From Micromonospora sp. NBC_01699 (GTDB lineage: Bacteria; Actinomycetota; Actinomycetes; Mycobacteriales; Micromonosporaceae), in NCBI RefSeq assembly GCF_036250065.1, contig NZ_CP109199.1, positions 248,001 through 312,000 of the forward strand: 64,000 nucleotides of DNA. The letters run 5' to 3'. Numbering within the stretch: position 1 is the first letter of the stretch; every line of letters begins with the position of its first letter. The notes beneath the pieces were generated by a model, which saw nothing but the letters and a program-made list of their open reading frames with translations, made no database searches and was not told the origin of the DNA. The position numbers were made by a program, and so were the translations under genes. Below are positions 10,045 through 18,844 of the stretch, in pieces.

Positions 10045-11609
10045 ACACGCTCCAGTTGCCCTCCATCGACTACGCGGCGCTCGCGCCGATCCTGATCCTG
10101 GTCGGTGCGGCCTGCGTCGGGATCCTGGTCGAGGCGTTCGTCCCGCGGCGCCTCCGGCACCTGGTGCAGCTCGTCCTCGGTCTGGCCGCCCTGGTCGCCG
10201 CGCTGATCGTGGTCGTGCTCGAACGGACCACCCAGACGGTCACCGCCGGTGAGGCGGTCGCGATCGACGGTCCGACCCTGTTCCTGCAAGGCGCAATCAT
10301 CGTGCTCGCCGGCATGGCGCTGCTGCTGATCGGCGAGCGCACGCTGGAGACCGGCGGCCCGTTCGTGGCCCACGCCGCGGTCACCGTCGGCTCCGAGGAG
10401 GACCGCCGGCAGGCGGCCGAGGAGGGCGGCTCCACCGAGGTCTTCCCGCTCACCATGTTCGCGGTCGGCGGCATGCTGCTCTTCGTCGCCGCCAACGACC
10501 TGCTGACCATGTTCATCGCGCTTGAGGTCTTCTCGCTGCCGCTCTACCTGCTCTGCGCGCTGGCCCGTCGCCGCCGGCTGCTCAGCCAGGAGGCCGCGCT
10601 CAAGTACTTCATGCTCGGTGCGTACGCCTCCGCGTTCTTCCTCTTCGGCATCGCGCTCACCTACGGCTTCACCGCCGGTGTGACCAACGGCCAGCCGGGT
10701 GACGAGCCGGGCGGTGTCGACTTCGCCACCATCAGCGCCGCCGTCGCCGACTCGAACGCCAGCCGTACGCTGCTCGTCGCCGGCATCGCGATGATCAGCA
10801 TCGGCCTGCTCTTCAAGGCCGCCGCGGCACCGTTCCACGTCTGGACCCCCGACGTCTACCAGGGCGCCCCGACGCCGATCACCGCCTTCATGGCCGCCTG
10901 CACCAAGATCGCCGCCTTCGGTGGGCTGCTCCGGGTCCTCTACGTGGCGTTCGCCGGGGCGGCCTGGGACTTCACCCCGATCCTCGGCACCATCGCGATC
11001 CTGACCATGCTCGTCGGAGCGGTGCTCGCGGTCACCCAGACCGACATCAAGCGGCTGCTCGCGTACTCGTCGGTGGCGAACGCCGGTTACCTGCTCGTCG
11101 GCGTACTCGCGCTCACCCGCGACGGACTGTCCAGCACGATGTTCTACCTCGTCGCGTACGGCTTCACCGTGCTCGCCGCGTTCGGTGTCGTCAGCCTGGT
11201 CCGCGACGCCGACGGGGAGGCCACCCACCTGTCCCGCTGGGCCGGGCTCGGGAAGCGGTCCCCGCTGTTCGCCGGGCTGTTCACGTTCCTCCTGCTCGCC
11301 TTCGCCGGCATCCCCCTCACCAGCGGCTTCACCAGCAAGTTCGCGGTCTTCGGGGCGGCTCTCGACGGCGGACAGACCTGGCTCGTGATCGCCGGTGTGC
11401 TGACCAGCATGATCCTCGCCTTCCCGTACCTGCGGGTCGTGGTCATGATGTGGCTCTCCGAGCCGAGCGAGTCGACCCCGACGGTCTCGATCCCCGGCGG
11501 CCTGACCTCCGCCGCGCTCACGATCGGCGTGGTGGCCACACTCGCCCTCGGGGTGGTGCCGGCACCGCTGCTGGACCTCGCCAACGGCGCCGCAGAATTC
11601 GTGAAGTGA
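10041..11609 (+). CDS. nuoN: NADH-quinone oxidoreductase subunit N
   Basis: NuoN is the third antiporter-like subunit and the last gene of the operon (522 residues). It shows the family core FHVWTPDVYQGAPTPITAFM, IALEVFSLPLYLLCALARR and repeated hydrophobic helices. A hydrophilic loop with EEDRRQAAEEGGSTE (about residues 118-132) separates early helices, as in other actinobacterial NuoN. ATG overlaps nuoM stop. A GC-rich hairpin follows 42 bases downstream. Confidence 0.97.
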   Translation: MNTLQLPSIDYAALAPILILVGAACVGILVEAFVPRRLRHLVQLVLGLAALVAALIVVVLERTTQTVTAGEAVAIDGPTLFLQGAIIVLAGMALLLIGERTLETGGPFVAHAAVTVGSEEDRRQAAEEGGSTEVFPLTMFAVGGMLLFVAANDLLTMFIALEVFSLPLYLLCALARRRRLLSQEAALKYFMLGAYASAFFLFGIALTYGFTAGVTNGQPGDEPGGVDFATISAAVADSNASRTLLVAGIAMISIGLLFKAAAAPFHVWTPDVYQGAPTPITAFMAACTKIAAFGGLLRVLYVAFAGAAWDFTPILGTIAILTMLVGAVLAVTQTDIKRLLAYSSVANAGYLLVGVLALTRDGLSSTMFYLVAYGFTVLAAFGVVSLVRDADGEATHLSRWAGLGKRSPLFAGLFTFLLLAFAGIPLTSGFTSKFAVFGAALDGGQTWLVIAGVLTSMILAFPYLRVVVMMWLSEPSESTPTVSIPGGLTSAALTIGVVATLALGVVPAPLLDLANGAAEFVK

Positions 11610-11651
11610 CCGGCACAACCGTCCGGGCCCCGTACCAGCGCACGAAGGTCA

Positions 11652-11679
11652 CCGACCGCCCCCGGCCAGGGGTGGTCGG
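11652..11679 (+). terminator. Hairpin after nuoN
   Basis: CCGACCGCCCC (11652-11662) pairs with GGGGTGGTCGG (11669-11679) with one G-U pair around a six-base loop. There is no T run, as is usual in high-GC actinobacteria. It would end the nuo transcript, but it lies only 11 bases before the next gene, so part of the transcript may read through or the next promoter may overlap it. Confidence 0.45.
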
Positions 11680-11690
11680 GCCGGTGTGGC

Positions 11691-12722
11691 ATGGTTGAGA
11701 GCGTGGGGAGACCGGCTGACGGCCTGACGGGGATTGGGCTCAAATTCGTCGACGCGGAAGTGGAAGCGTCGGCCCTAGCGGTCCTGGCCTCGGTCGAGAC
11801 CGAGCTGCGGACGAGTGTGGCGAGCGCGGACCCGCTCGTGACCGAGGTCGCCCGGCACCTCGTGGAGGCCGGCGGCAAGCGGTTCCGCCCGCTGCTGGTC
11901 GCCCTCGGCGCCCAGTTCGGCGACCCGACCTCTCCGCTGGTGGTCCCGGCCGCCGTGGTGATGGAGCTAACCCACCTGGCGACGCTCTACCACGACGACG
12001 TCATGGACGAGGCCGCCGTGCGCCGTGGCGCACCGAGCGCCAACTCGCGCTGGACCAACTCGGTGGCGATCCTGGTCGGCGACTACCTCTTCGCTCGGGC
12101 CGCCGACATCGCCGCCGACCTCGGCCCGCAGGCCGTACGCCTCCAAGCGCGTACCTTCGCCCGGCTGGTGCACGGCCAGATCGCGGAAACCGTCGGCGTA
12201 CGCGCCGGCGACGACCCGGTCGGCCACTACCTGAACGTCATCGCTGAGAAGACCGGCTCGCTGATCGCCACCTCGGCCCGGTTCGGCGGCATGTTCGGCG
12301 GCGCCACCCCGGCCCACACCGAGGCCCTCGCCGGCTACGGCGAAACCATCGGAATCGCGTTCCAGCTCTCCGATGACCTGCTCGACATCGCCTCGGAATC
12401 CGTACAGTCCGGCAAGACCCCCGGCACCGATCTCCGCGAGGGCGTACCGACCCTGCCGGTGCTCTACGCGCTCGCCTCCGACGACGACGATGCCGCGTCC
12501 GTACGCCTCCGGGAGATCCTCTCCGCCGGCCCGGTCACCGACGACACCCTGCACGCCGAGGCCCTCGGGCTGCTCCGCGAGTCACCCGCCCTCAAGCGCG
12601 CCCGGGAAACCGTACGCAGCTACGCCGAGGACGCCCGCGAACAACTCGCCCCCCTGCCCAACAGTTCCGCCCGCCTCGCCCTCGAATCCCTCTGCGACTT
12701 CATCGCCGACCGTACTAGCTGA
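11691..12722 (+). CDS. Polyprenyl diphosphate synthase (trans-isoprenyl chain elongation)
   Basis: This enzyme condenses isopentenyl diphosphate units onto an allylic primer to make the long prenyl chain, probably for the menaquinone that complex I reduces. The 343-residue length fits. Motifs: GGKRFRPLL (IPP binding, ~residue 60), first aspartate-rich motif DDVMD (~102) and second DDLLD (~228). It starts at an ATG 82 bases after nuoN; its position beside nuo genes supports a role in respiratory quinone supply. The chain length (hepta- to nonaprenyl) cannot be told from sequence by eye. Confidence 0.93.
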   Translation: MVESVGRPADGLTGIGLKFVDAEVEASALAVLASVETELRTSVASADPLVTEVARHLVEAGGKRFRPLLVALGAQFGDPTSPLVVPAAVVMELTHLATLYHDDVMDEAAVRRGAPSANSRWTNSVAILVGDYLFARAADIAADLGPQAVRLQARTFARLVHGQIAETVGVRAGDDPVGHYLNVIAEKTGSLIATSARFGGMFGGATPAHTEALAGYGETIGIAFQLSDDLLDIASESVQSGKTPGTDLREGVPTLPVLYALASDDDDAASVRLREILSAGPVTDDTLHAEALGLLRESPALKRARETVRSYAEDAREQLAPLPNSSARLALESLCDFIADRTS

Positions 12723-12894
12723 CCTCGCTTCGCTCGGTTGGCTCGCTCCGCCCAGTGCGGTGACTCCGTCCTCCGGGCGGTGACGGCTTCACCGCATCGT
12801 CCTCGAACGAACACACCCGCCCCGATGCGCTCGGTCGACACCACGGGCGGGGGCCGCACGCGCGTCCAACCCTTGGGGAGGGACGGCGAGGCGG

Positions 12895-13746
12895 TTAGTG
12901 GGGGATGGGGTCGTTGTAGTGGCCGGAGTGGGTGGCGTAGAACTTTCCGTTCAGGAGCGGGTAGGGGTTTGGGGTGCAGCGGTGTAGGGAGAGGGTTTGT
13001 TGTTGCATTACCGGGGCGGGTTTGCCGGGGGCGGGGCAGAGTTGGTGGCCCTGGCCCAGGCGGTGGCCGACCTCGTGGTTGATGACGTACTGCTGGTAGG
13101 TGGCCAGGGGTGCGCCGTAGTCGGGGACGCCGTGGGCCCAGCGGGCGACGTTGACGACTACCTGGTTGCCGTTGCGGCAGGAGGTGTAGCGGTCGTAGCC
13201 GTCGTCGCAGAGGCGGTCGCGGGTTGCCGGGGTGGCGAGGTAGACGGTGAAGGCGGCGGCCTCGGTCGGTCCGACCCGTTGGAGTCGCCGCTGGCCGGTG
13301 CCGGTCCAGCTGCGGGGGTCGCCGAGCGTGCTGACGACGGCGTCGGCGAACGCGTCGGGGGTGATTCCGGTGATGCCGTTCTCGACGGCGACCCGGAAGC
13401 GCAGTAGCTGCCCGGCGCGGCCGAGGACGGGGCTGCGGCCGCCGACGGTCTGCCAGGTACGGGGGCCGGCTTCCGGGTACGTCACCGGGGCTGTGATGGC
13501 GGTTTCCGGTACGGGTGGACTCTGGGGCGGGGCCGGTGCGGATGCTGGGGGCTGGCCGGCCGTGCCCGGTTCGTCGGGGACGGGGCTGTTCGTCGTACGG
13601 GTGGTGCTGGGTTCGGGTTTGCCACCGGCCTCGCCGGCCAGGCCGAGCAGGGCGACGACCAGCCCGATCACCACGGCTCCCACCGCGGGTAGCAGCAGGC
13701 GGCGGCTGACGGGTCGCTGTTCGGGTCCGGTACGGCGGGCGGGCAT
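12895..13746 (-). CDS. Secreted DUF3152 protein with zinc-protease-like HEVGH motif
   Basis: A 283-residue actinobacterial DUF3152 protein. It has an N-terminal membrane anchor or signal segment (LLLPAVGAVVIGLVVALLGL, ~16-35), a proline/threonine-rich linker and a C-terminal catalytic-like domain. NHEVGHRLGQGH has the HExxHxxGxxH arrangement of metzincin-type zinc proteases, and there are several cysteines. The domain ends in the family hallmark HSGHYNDPIPH. The ATG has GAGGAG six bases upstream. It is likely an extracytoplasmic protease; its substrate is unknown. Nearest neighbours are unrelated, so it is probably monocistronic. Confidence 0.85.
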   Translation of the reverse strand: MPARRTGPEQRPVSRRLLLPAVGAVVIGLVVALLGLAGEAGGKPEPSTTRTTNSPVPDEPGTAGQPPASAPAPPQSPPVPETAITAPVTYPEAGPRTWQTVGGRSPVLGRAGQLLRFRVAVENGITGITPDAFADAVVSTLGDPRSWTGTGQRRLQRVGPTEAAAFTVYLATPATRDRLCDDGYDRYTSCRNGNQVVVNVARWAHGVPDYGAPLATYQQYVINHEVGHRLGQGHQLCPAPGKPAPVMQQQTLSLHRCTPNPYPLLNGKFYATHSGHYNDPIPH

Positions 13747-13963
13747 CTGCTGCTCCTCGAAGGGTACGGGTGACAGGTACGGGTGAACCCGGCTGCGGTG
13801 GGCGTCACGAGTGGCTGCGATGGGCGTAGGGGACCGGCCGGCCCGGTTGGCGTGTCCGGGTCGGTTCGGGGGTGCCGGGCGGCGACCGGTCAGGCCGGTC
13901 GGGGTGGTGTGCCTCGGGTGGCGGGGCTCCCCGGGTGGTGGGGCGGGTGTCGGAAGGTGTGGG

Positions 13964-14743
13964 TCAGGGGAGCAGCCTCGGGTTGGCGGTGAGGTCGGCG
14001 AGTTGCCGGTCGTCCAGGACGGCGCGGCCGAGCCCGTAGCTGCCGGGGCGGGGTCGACCGGCCTGCTGGACCGTGACGAGTACGCCGTTCGCCATCCGGG
14101 TGGCCTCGTCGACGGGGCCGGTCACCGGATTCCAGCTGGCGATGCGTACGGGGGTGCCGTTCGAGGCGAGCACCGTCCGGCAGCTCTGCTCGTTCGGGTC
14201 GATCCGGACCGCGCAGAGGTCAGCTGTCGGCGGCGGTTCGGGGCGGTCGTGTTCGGTCACCCGGGCGGTCAGTACGGCGGCGCGGCCGTCGAGTTGGACT
14301 TCGAGCAGCGCCCCGTACAGATCCTTGGTTGGCTGGCCGGGGATGCGCCAGTGCACCTCGTGTACGGCGTAGCTGCCGCCGCCGGGTGCGGGGGTCGGTC
14401 CGCCCTTCGACACCCGGTACCCGGCGGGTACGGCTGCGGTGAGCAGGCCCATCGCGGTGTTGGCCCGGTGCTCGTAGTCGATCGTCGGCGTCGGTGTGTC
14501 GAGTGCGGGTCTGGTGGCCGCCGGTGCCGGTGGCAGGGCCGACGGTGACCGTCCCGGTAGCAGGGCGGTGAGTCCGGCGACCCCGGCCAGCACCACCACC
14601 GCGGCGACCGCCCGGTTGGTCCGGCGGCGGCGGAGCACCCGCCCGTTGCGGGCGAGTACGTCGTTGACCGGCAACTGGACGCCCGGTGGTGCCCCGGCCT
14701 CGACGGCCCGTGACATGAGTTCCCGGATCGAGGTCTCGGTCAT
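13964..14743 (-). CDS. Membrane protein paired with SigE-family sigma factor, possible anti-sigma
   Basis: A 259-residue protein with a short cytoplasmic N-terminus (TSIRELMSRAVEAG), an arginine cluster RRRRTNR, one transmembrane helix (~44-62) and an extracytoplasmic part of ~190 residues. The ATG overlaps the sigma factor stop (ATGA), so the two are co-translated. The topology and coupling are those of an anti-sigma or signal-sensing partner, but no zinc anti-sigma HxxxCxxC motif is present. The role is therefore inferred from context. Confidence 0.7.
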   Translation of the reverse strand: MTETSIRELMSRAVEAGAPPGVQLPVNDVLARNGRVLRRRRTNRAVAAVVVLAGVAGLTALLPGRSPSALPPAPAATRPALDTPTPTIDYEHRANTAMGLLTAAVPAGYRVSKGGPTPAPGGGSYAVHEVHWRIPGQPTKDLYGALLEVQLDGRAAVLTARVTEHDRPEPPPTADLCAVRIDPNEQSCRTVLASNGTPVRIASWNPVTGPVDEATRMANGVLVTVQQAGRPRPGSYGLGRAVLDDRQLADLTANPRLLP

Positions 14744-15273
14744 CCGTTCTCCTCCGCCGGCACCAGGGCGAGTGAGCCCAGCCGGGTGCGTAGTGTCGCC
14801 AGTGCCCGGGATGTGTGGGTCTTGACCGCTCCGGTGGAGATCCCGAGCAGGTCGGCGGTCTGTTCGACCGACATGTCCTCGAAGAAGCGCAGGACGAGGG
14901 TGGCGCGTTGCCGGTCCGGCAGGGCGGCCAGCGCCTTGATCAGGACGAGCCGGTCCTCGGTGTCACCGCCGGTGGTGCTGGGCGTGGTGGTGGGGAGTTC
15001 GCGTACCGGGTCCTCCCGCCGCCAGGAGCGGCGTCGTTCGCTGAAGAAGGTGTTCAGCAGGGTGCGGTGGGCGTACTGGTCGAGGTGTTCGTAGCGGTAG
15101 ATCCGGGGCCAGGCGAGGTAGAGCTTGGTGAAGGCGGCCTGGACGAGGTCCTCGGCCAGGTGCCAGTCGCCGCAGAGCAGGTACGCGGTGGCGCGCAGCC
15201 GGGTGCCGCGCGCGAGGTAGAAGTCCCGGAAGCCCTGGTCCCGCGCGGCGGCCGGGTCCTTGGCCATCCTCAT
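14740..15273 (-). CDS. SigE-family ECF RNA polymerase sigma factor
   Basis: A 177-residue two-domain sigma factor of the actinobacterial SigE family. Region 2 is ATAYLLCGDWHLAEDLVQAAFTKLYLAWPRI and region 4 is ALPDRQRATLVLRFFEDMSVEQTADLLGISTGAVKTHTSRAL. The first ATG (15273) is chosen because GGGAG lies five bases upstream; a second ATG is two codons in. It is co-transcribed with the membrane protein downstream and read divergently from the IclR gene. The regulon is unknown. Confidence 0.92.
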   Translation of the reverse strand: MRMAKDPAAARDQGFRDFYLARGTRLRATAYLLCGDWHLAEDLVQAAFTKLYLAWPRIYRYEHLDQYAHRTLLNTFFSERRRSWRREDPVRELPTTTPSTTGGDTEDRLVLIKALAALPDRQRATLVLRFFEDMSVEQTADLLGISTGAVKTHTSRALATLRTRLGSLALVPAEENG

Positions 15274-15519
15274 CCCTGCTCCCTCCTGGCTCCCTCCTGC
15301 CGTACCGGTATAGAACGCGGGCGGGGCGGCGGCGGGTTGACGTGATCCGGGACACGGGGTGCCCTGGTCGAAGGCGAGGTGCCCGGAAGCCGGGTGGAGG
15401 ACTTACCGTGTCTGTCGCTGCACGCACTGTCGCCGTAGATCTGGCATCCTCGATCCGAACGGGCATTTCGCAGTCGGCCGATTTTTCATATGGTGTAAGC
15501 CCCAGCGGCGGAGGTGGTT

Positions 15520-16302
15520 GTGCGCGACCCTCTGGCGGAACCTTCGGACCTGATCCGTAGCGTGTCGCGTGCGCTACGTGTCCTCGAAGCGGTCGGACGC
15601 GCCCCGAAGGGCCTGACCGTGAAGCAGATAGCGCGGCGATGTGAGCTGACCGTCGCCACCACCTACCACCTGGTGCGCACCCTCGCGTACGAGGGTTACG
15701 TGATCCGGCGCGAGGACGGCACGTACATCGTCGGGTTGGAGGTGGCCGACCGCTACCGGGAGCTGGTGACGGCGTTCCGGGGGCCGCCGGTGGTCGGCGA
15801 GGCACTCCGCCGGGCCGCCGTCGACAGCGGTTACAGCCATTTCCTCGGCCGGTTCGTCGGCGGGCAGGTGGCGATCACCGCGGTTGCCGAGGGGCCACGG
15901 TCGCCGTACCTGGAGGATCTGATGCCCGGCTTCGACGAGGGCGCGCACGCGACCGCCCTCGGCAAGGCCCTGCTCGCCACGCTCACGCCCGAACAGCGCT
16001 TCCGCTACCTCCGGGAATACGGCATGCGGCCGTTCACCACGGCGACGCTGACCGCCACCGACACCTTCGAGGCCGACCTGACCGCCGGTGACCGGCGCGG
16101 GATGCACCTGGAGCTGGGGCAGTACCGCCAGGGGGTGGCCTGCGCCGCCGTACTGGTCAGCCCGGACAAGGACATGGAACGCCGGGTGGTGCTGGCCTGC
16201 TCGCTGCCGGCGGCGGAGATGATGACCTCGGCCCGGGTGGTCCGCGCCAAGCTGCTGACGGTGGCCCGTGCGGTCGCCGACGGGCTCGCCACCGAGAGCT
16301 GA
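15520..16302 (+). CDS. IclR-family transcriptional regulator
   Basis: A ~260-residue regulator with an N-terminal winged helix-turn-helix (SRALRVLEAVGRAPKGLTVK, then ARRCELTVATTYHLVRTL) and a C-terminal IclR effector-binding (GAF-like) domain ending in the conserved AAVLV...LACSLPAAEM segment. Two GTG codons compete: 15520 sits five bases after GGAGG (15510-15514) and is preferred; 15514 overlaps that site. The 246-base gap to the divergent sigma operon must hold both promoters. The effector is unknown; no metabolic operon adjoins. Confidence 0.9.
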   Translation: MRDPLAEPSDLIRSVSRALRVLEAVGRAPKGLTVKQIARRCELTVATTYHLVRTLAYEGYVIRREDGTYIVGLEVADRYRELVTAFRGPPVVGEALRRAAVDSGYSHFLGRFVGGQVAITAVAEGPRSPYLEDLMPGFDEGAHATALGKALLATLTPEQRFRYLREYGMRPFTTATLTATDTFEADLTAGDRRGMHLELGQYRQGVACAAVLVSPDKDMERRVVLACSLPAAEMMTSARVVRAKLLTVARAVADGLATES

Positions 16303-16435
16303 TCGCGGCCGTCCGGGCCGCCGGTCGTACGGGTCCTGCCCGGGTACGCCCCGTGGGCCGGGGACCCGTCCTGTTCACCGAACACGACCACCCCGATGGT
16401 CCCGCTGCCACGGGGCGTACGCCGGTGCCTGACGC

Positions 16436-16477
16436 AGACCCGCCCGGAGCCGGCGGTGAGCCGGTCCGGGCGGGTCT
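16436..16477. terminator. Bidirectional terminator hairpin between convergent genes
   Basis: AGACCCGCCCGGA (16436-16448) pairs perfectly with TCCGGGCGGGTCT (16465-16477); the 16-base loop can pair further (GCCGG/CCGGT). It lies between the ends of the IclR gene and phoX, which converge, and can serve both. Confidence 0.75.
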
Positions 16478-16489
16478 GGCTTGGATGGG

Positions 16490-18622
16490 TCAGCTACCTA
16501 CCGGGCCGCCGTTGAGGCGCCAGGCGACGACCACGCCGGGCTTGGCGAAGTCGCCGTCCGGCCAGTTCGACGCCGGGTTCTCGATCGACGCGCCGCTGAT
16601 CTCGCCGGGGTGCTGTACGGCGACGAAGACCGAGCGGTTGTCGGTGCTGATGAACGGGCCGCAGGTCTCGGCGCCGATCGGTACGGTCAGGAACTGCTTC
16701 AGGTGACCCTTCTCCGGCCCCTCGACCGGGGTGGCGAAGAGGCCGTCGTTGCTGCCCAGCGCGTTTCCGTCGGTGGAGATCCACAGGTTGCCGGCGCCGT
16801 CGAAGGCCACGTTGTCCGGGCAGGAGATCGGCGAGACCTTGGTCTTGTCGTACCCGGAGAAGAAGGTCGACGGGTCGGTCGGGTCGCCGCAGACGATCGG
16901 CAGCGACCAGGCGAAGTTCTCGCCGACGTGGTCGCCCCGGTCCTCGACGATCTCCAGGATCTGCCCGTGCTTGTTGGCGTTGCGCGGGTTGGCCTCGTCG
17001 ACGGCCGGGCTCGTACCGACACCCCGGCTGGTGTTGTTGGTCAACGCGACGTAGATCTTGCCGGTGAGCAGCGACGGCTCGACGTCCTCCGGCCGGTCCA
17101 TCTTGGTCGCGCCGACCGCGTCACCGGCGAGCCGGGTGAAGGTCAGTACGTCCGCCGCGGTCATGCCGGGCACGTACGAGGTGTTGCCCCGGACGAGCTT
17201 GATCCAGCGGCCCCGGCCGTTGAACGCGCCGTCGCTGGGGAGCTTGCCCGAACCGTCGATCTCGTCGGCGCTGGTGTAGTCGAGCTTGGCGACGTACAGG
17301 GTGCCGGACTCCAGCAGGGTGAGGTTGTGCTGCCGGGCGGTCCAGGAGTTGCCCTTGATGTACTTCTTGTCGGAGACGAACTTGTACATGTAGTCGAACC
17401 GCTCGTCGTCACCCATGTACGCGACCACGTGGCCGGACTTGGCGATGATGACGTTCGCGCCCTCGTGCTTGAGCCGGCCGAGCGCGGTGTGCTTGCGCGG
17501 CTTCGCCTCCGGGTCGAGCGGGTCGACCTCGACGACCCAGCCGAACCGGTTCGCCTCGTTGGGGTGCTTGGCCAGGTCGAACCGCTCGTCGGCGCGCTCC
17601 CACTTGCGGCTGCCCGACGGGTAGCGGCTGGTGGTGGGGATGCCGTAGCGTGCCAGTTTCGCCTTGGCGGCCTCCGGCGCGCCGTCGCCGCCGACGAAGT
17701 ACTGGTTGAAGTTCTCCTCGCCGGACAGCACGGTGCCCCACGGGGTGACGCCGCCGGCGCAGTTGTTGAGCGTACCGATGGCGACCATCCCGCGCGGGTC
17801 CGCCGCGGTCTTCAGCCAGGCCGAGCCGGCGGCCGGGCCGGTGAAGTCGAACCGGGTGTTCAGGGCGGTGATCCGGCGGTTGTACTGCCGCTTGCCGGTG
17901 CGGACGAGCTTCCACTCGCCGGTGTTGCCGACCCGCTCCACCTCGACGACGGACAGGCCGTGGGCGGCGATGGTGGCCCGAACCTGCTCGACGGTGAGCG
18001 CGTCCAGCGAGGTGAAGCCGGGGAACATCAGCTCCTCGTTGGTGTACTCGTGGTTCACCACGAGCAGCGCCCGGTCGCCCTTGTTGTTCAGCGGCAGCAC
18101 GGCGACGAAGTCGTTGTTGTAACCGAACTGCTTCGACTGGCGGGCCGCGGTCTGGTGGTGGACGTCCAGCGCGGGGGCGTCCGGCACCACCGGGTCGCCC
18201 CAGCGGATGACCACCGAGTGGTCGTAGCCGTTCGGCACCACCAGGGTGTCGAGCCGGTTCGGCGGGATCGCCTTGAAGGTCAGCGCGCCGTTGCCGGCCG
18301 GGGGCTTGCGAGCGGTGAACGACTCCACGTCCGGCAGGGCCGCGCCGTCGCCGGGGGCGGCGAGCGCGGGGGCGGCGCCGGCCAGGGCGCCGGCGGCCGC
18401 GCCGCCGAAGCCGAGCACGAGGGCGCCGACGGCGCCGGCCCGGACCACACCGCGCCGGGTGACCTCGGCCTTGACCACGTCACCGAAGTACTCGTTGTCC
18501 GACTCGTTGGGTGCCGGGTGGTCGCAGGCGTTGCCGCACCGGTAGAGGCAGGTCATGGAACTGCGGCTACCGTGCGGGCCGCTCTGGCCGAGCAGGGGGA
18601 GCAGCCGGGGACGGTCGCTCAT
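16490..18622 (-). CDS. phoX: PhoX-family alkaline phosphatase, Tat-exported
   Basis: A 710-residue DUF839/PhoX phosphatase, a calcium- and iron-dependent extracellular enzyme that releases phosphate from organic esters. A long N-region precedes a twin-arginine signal (TRRGVVRAGAVGALVLGFGG, about residues 55-74) followed by an Ala-rich cleavage zone, so it is exported folded through Tat. Typical PhoX segments are NHEYTNEELMFPGF, SGEENFNQYFVG, GRLKHEGANVI and PDNVAFDGAGNLWISTDGN. Two or more PHO-box repeats lie 145-190 bases upstream, so phosphate starvation control by PhoP is likely. Confidence 0.93.
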   Translation of the reverse strand: MSDRPRLLPLLGQSGPHGSRSSMTCLYRCGNACDHPAPNESDNEYFGDVVKAEVTRRGVVRAGAVGALVLGFGGAAAGALAGAAPALAAPGDGAALPDVESFTARKPPAGNGALTFKAIPPNRLDTLVVPNGYDHSVVIRWGDPVVPDAPALDVHHQTAARQSKQFGYNNDFVAVLPLNNKGDRALLVVNHEYTNEELMFPGFTSLDALTVEQVRATIAAHGLSVVEVERVGNTGEWKLVRTGKRQYNRRITALNTRFDFTGPAAGSAWLKTAADPRGMVAIGTLNNCAGGVTPWGTVLSGEENFNQYFVGGDGAPEAAKAKLARYGIPTTSRYPSGSRKWERADERFDLAKHPNEANRFGWVVEVDPLDPEAKPRKHTALGRLKHEGANVIIAKSGHVVAYMGDDERFDYMYKFVSDKKYIKGNSWTARQHNLTLLESGTLYVAKLDYTSADEIDGSGKLPSDGAFNGRGRWIKLVRGNTSYVPGMTAADVLTFTRLAGDAVGATKMDRPEDVEPSLLTGKIYVALTNNTSRGVGTSPAVDEANPRNANKHGQILEIVEDRGDHVGENFAWSLPIVCGDPTDPSTFFSGYDKTKVSPISCPDNVAFDGAGNLWISTDGNALGSNDGLFATPVEGPEKGHLKQFLTVPIGAETCGPFISTDNRSVFVAVQHPGEISGASIENPASNWPDGDFAKPGVVVAWRLNGGPVGS

Positions 18623-18766
18623 ATGGGATGGCCTCCTTGGCTGGATCAGGATGCTGTCGGTGAGTGGTGCTTCTGCGGTAAAAGTGCTGGTCCGTACCCG
18701 CGCTCGGGGGCAGCGCGCGGGTGGATGAGCCGCACGCTAGGAGTGCGCCGTGAGCGCACGTCGGCG

Positions 18767-18813
18767 CTGTGGTGAACCCCACGTGAACAAGTGCAGCCGG
18801 GGGCCGGGTGAAC
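18767..18813 (-). promoter_or_regulatory. PHO box: tandem 11-base PhoP-binding repeats upstream of phoX
   Basis: Read on the minus strand, GTTCACGTGGG (18788-18778) is followed without gap by GTTCACCACAG (18777-18767). A third unit, GTTCACCCGGC (18813-18803), lies 14 bases further upstream. These fit the Streptomyces PHO-box pattern of 11-base direct repeats starting GTTCACC. The site lies in the gap shared with the ECF sigma gene, so it could act on either. Binding is inferred from sequence only. Confidence 0.65.
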
Positions 18814-18844
18814 CGATCGGCCGCCGGCTACGTGAAACAGTTCG

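Noticed and set aside
16481-18775. 764-codon plus-strand ORF opposite phoX
   Set aside because: Antisense shadow of phoX; no recognisable domain.
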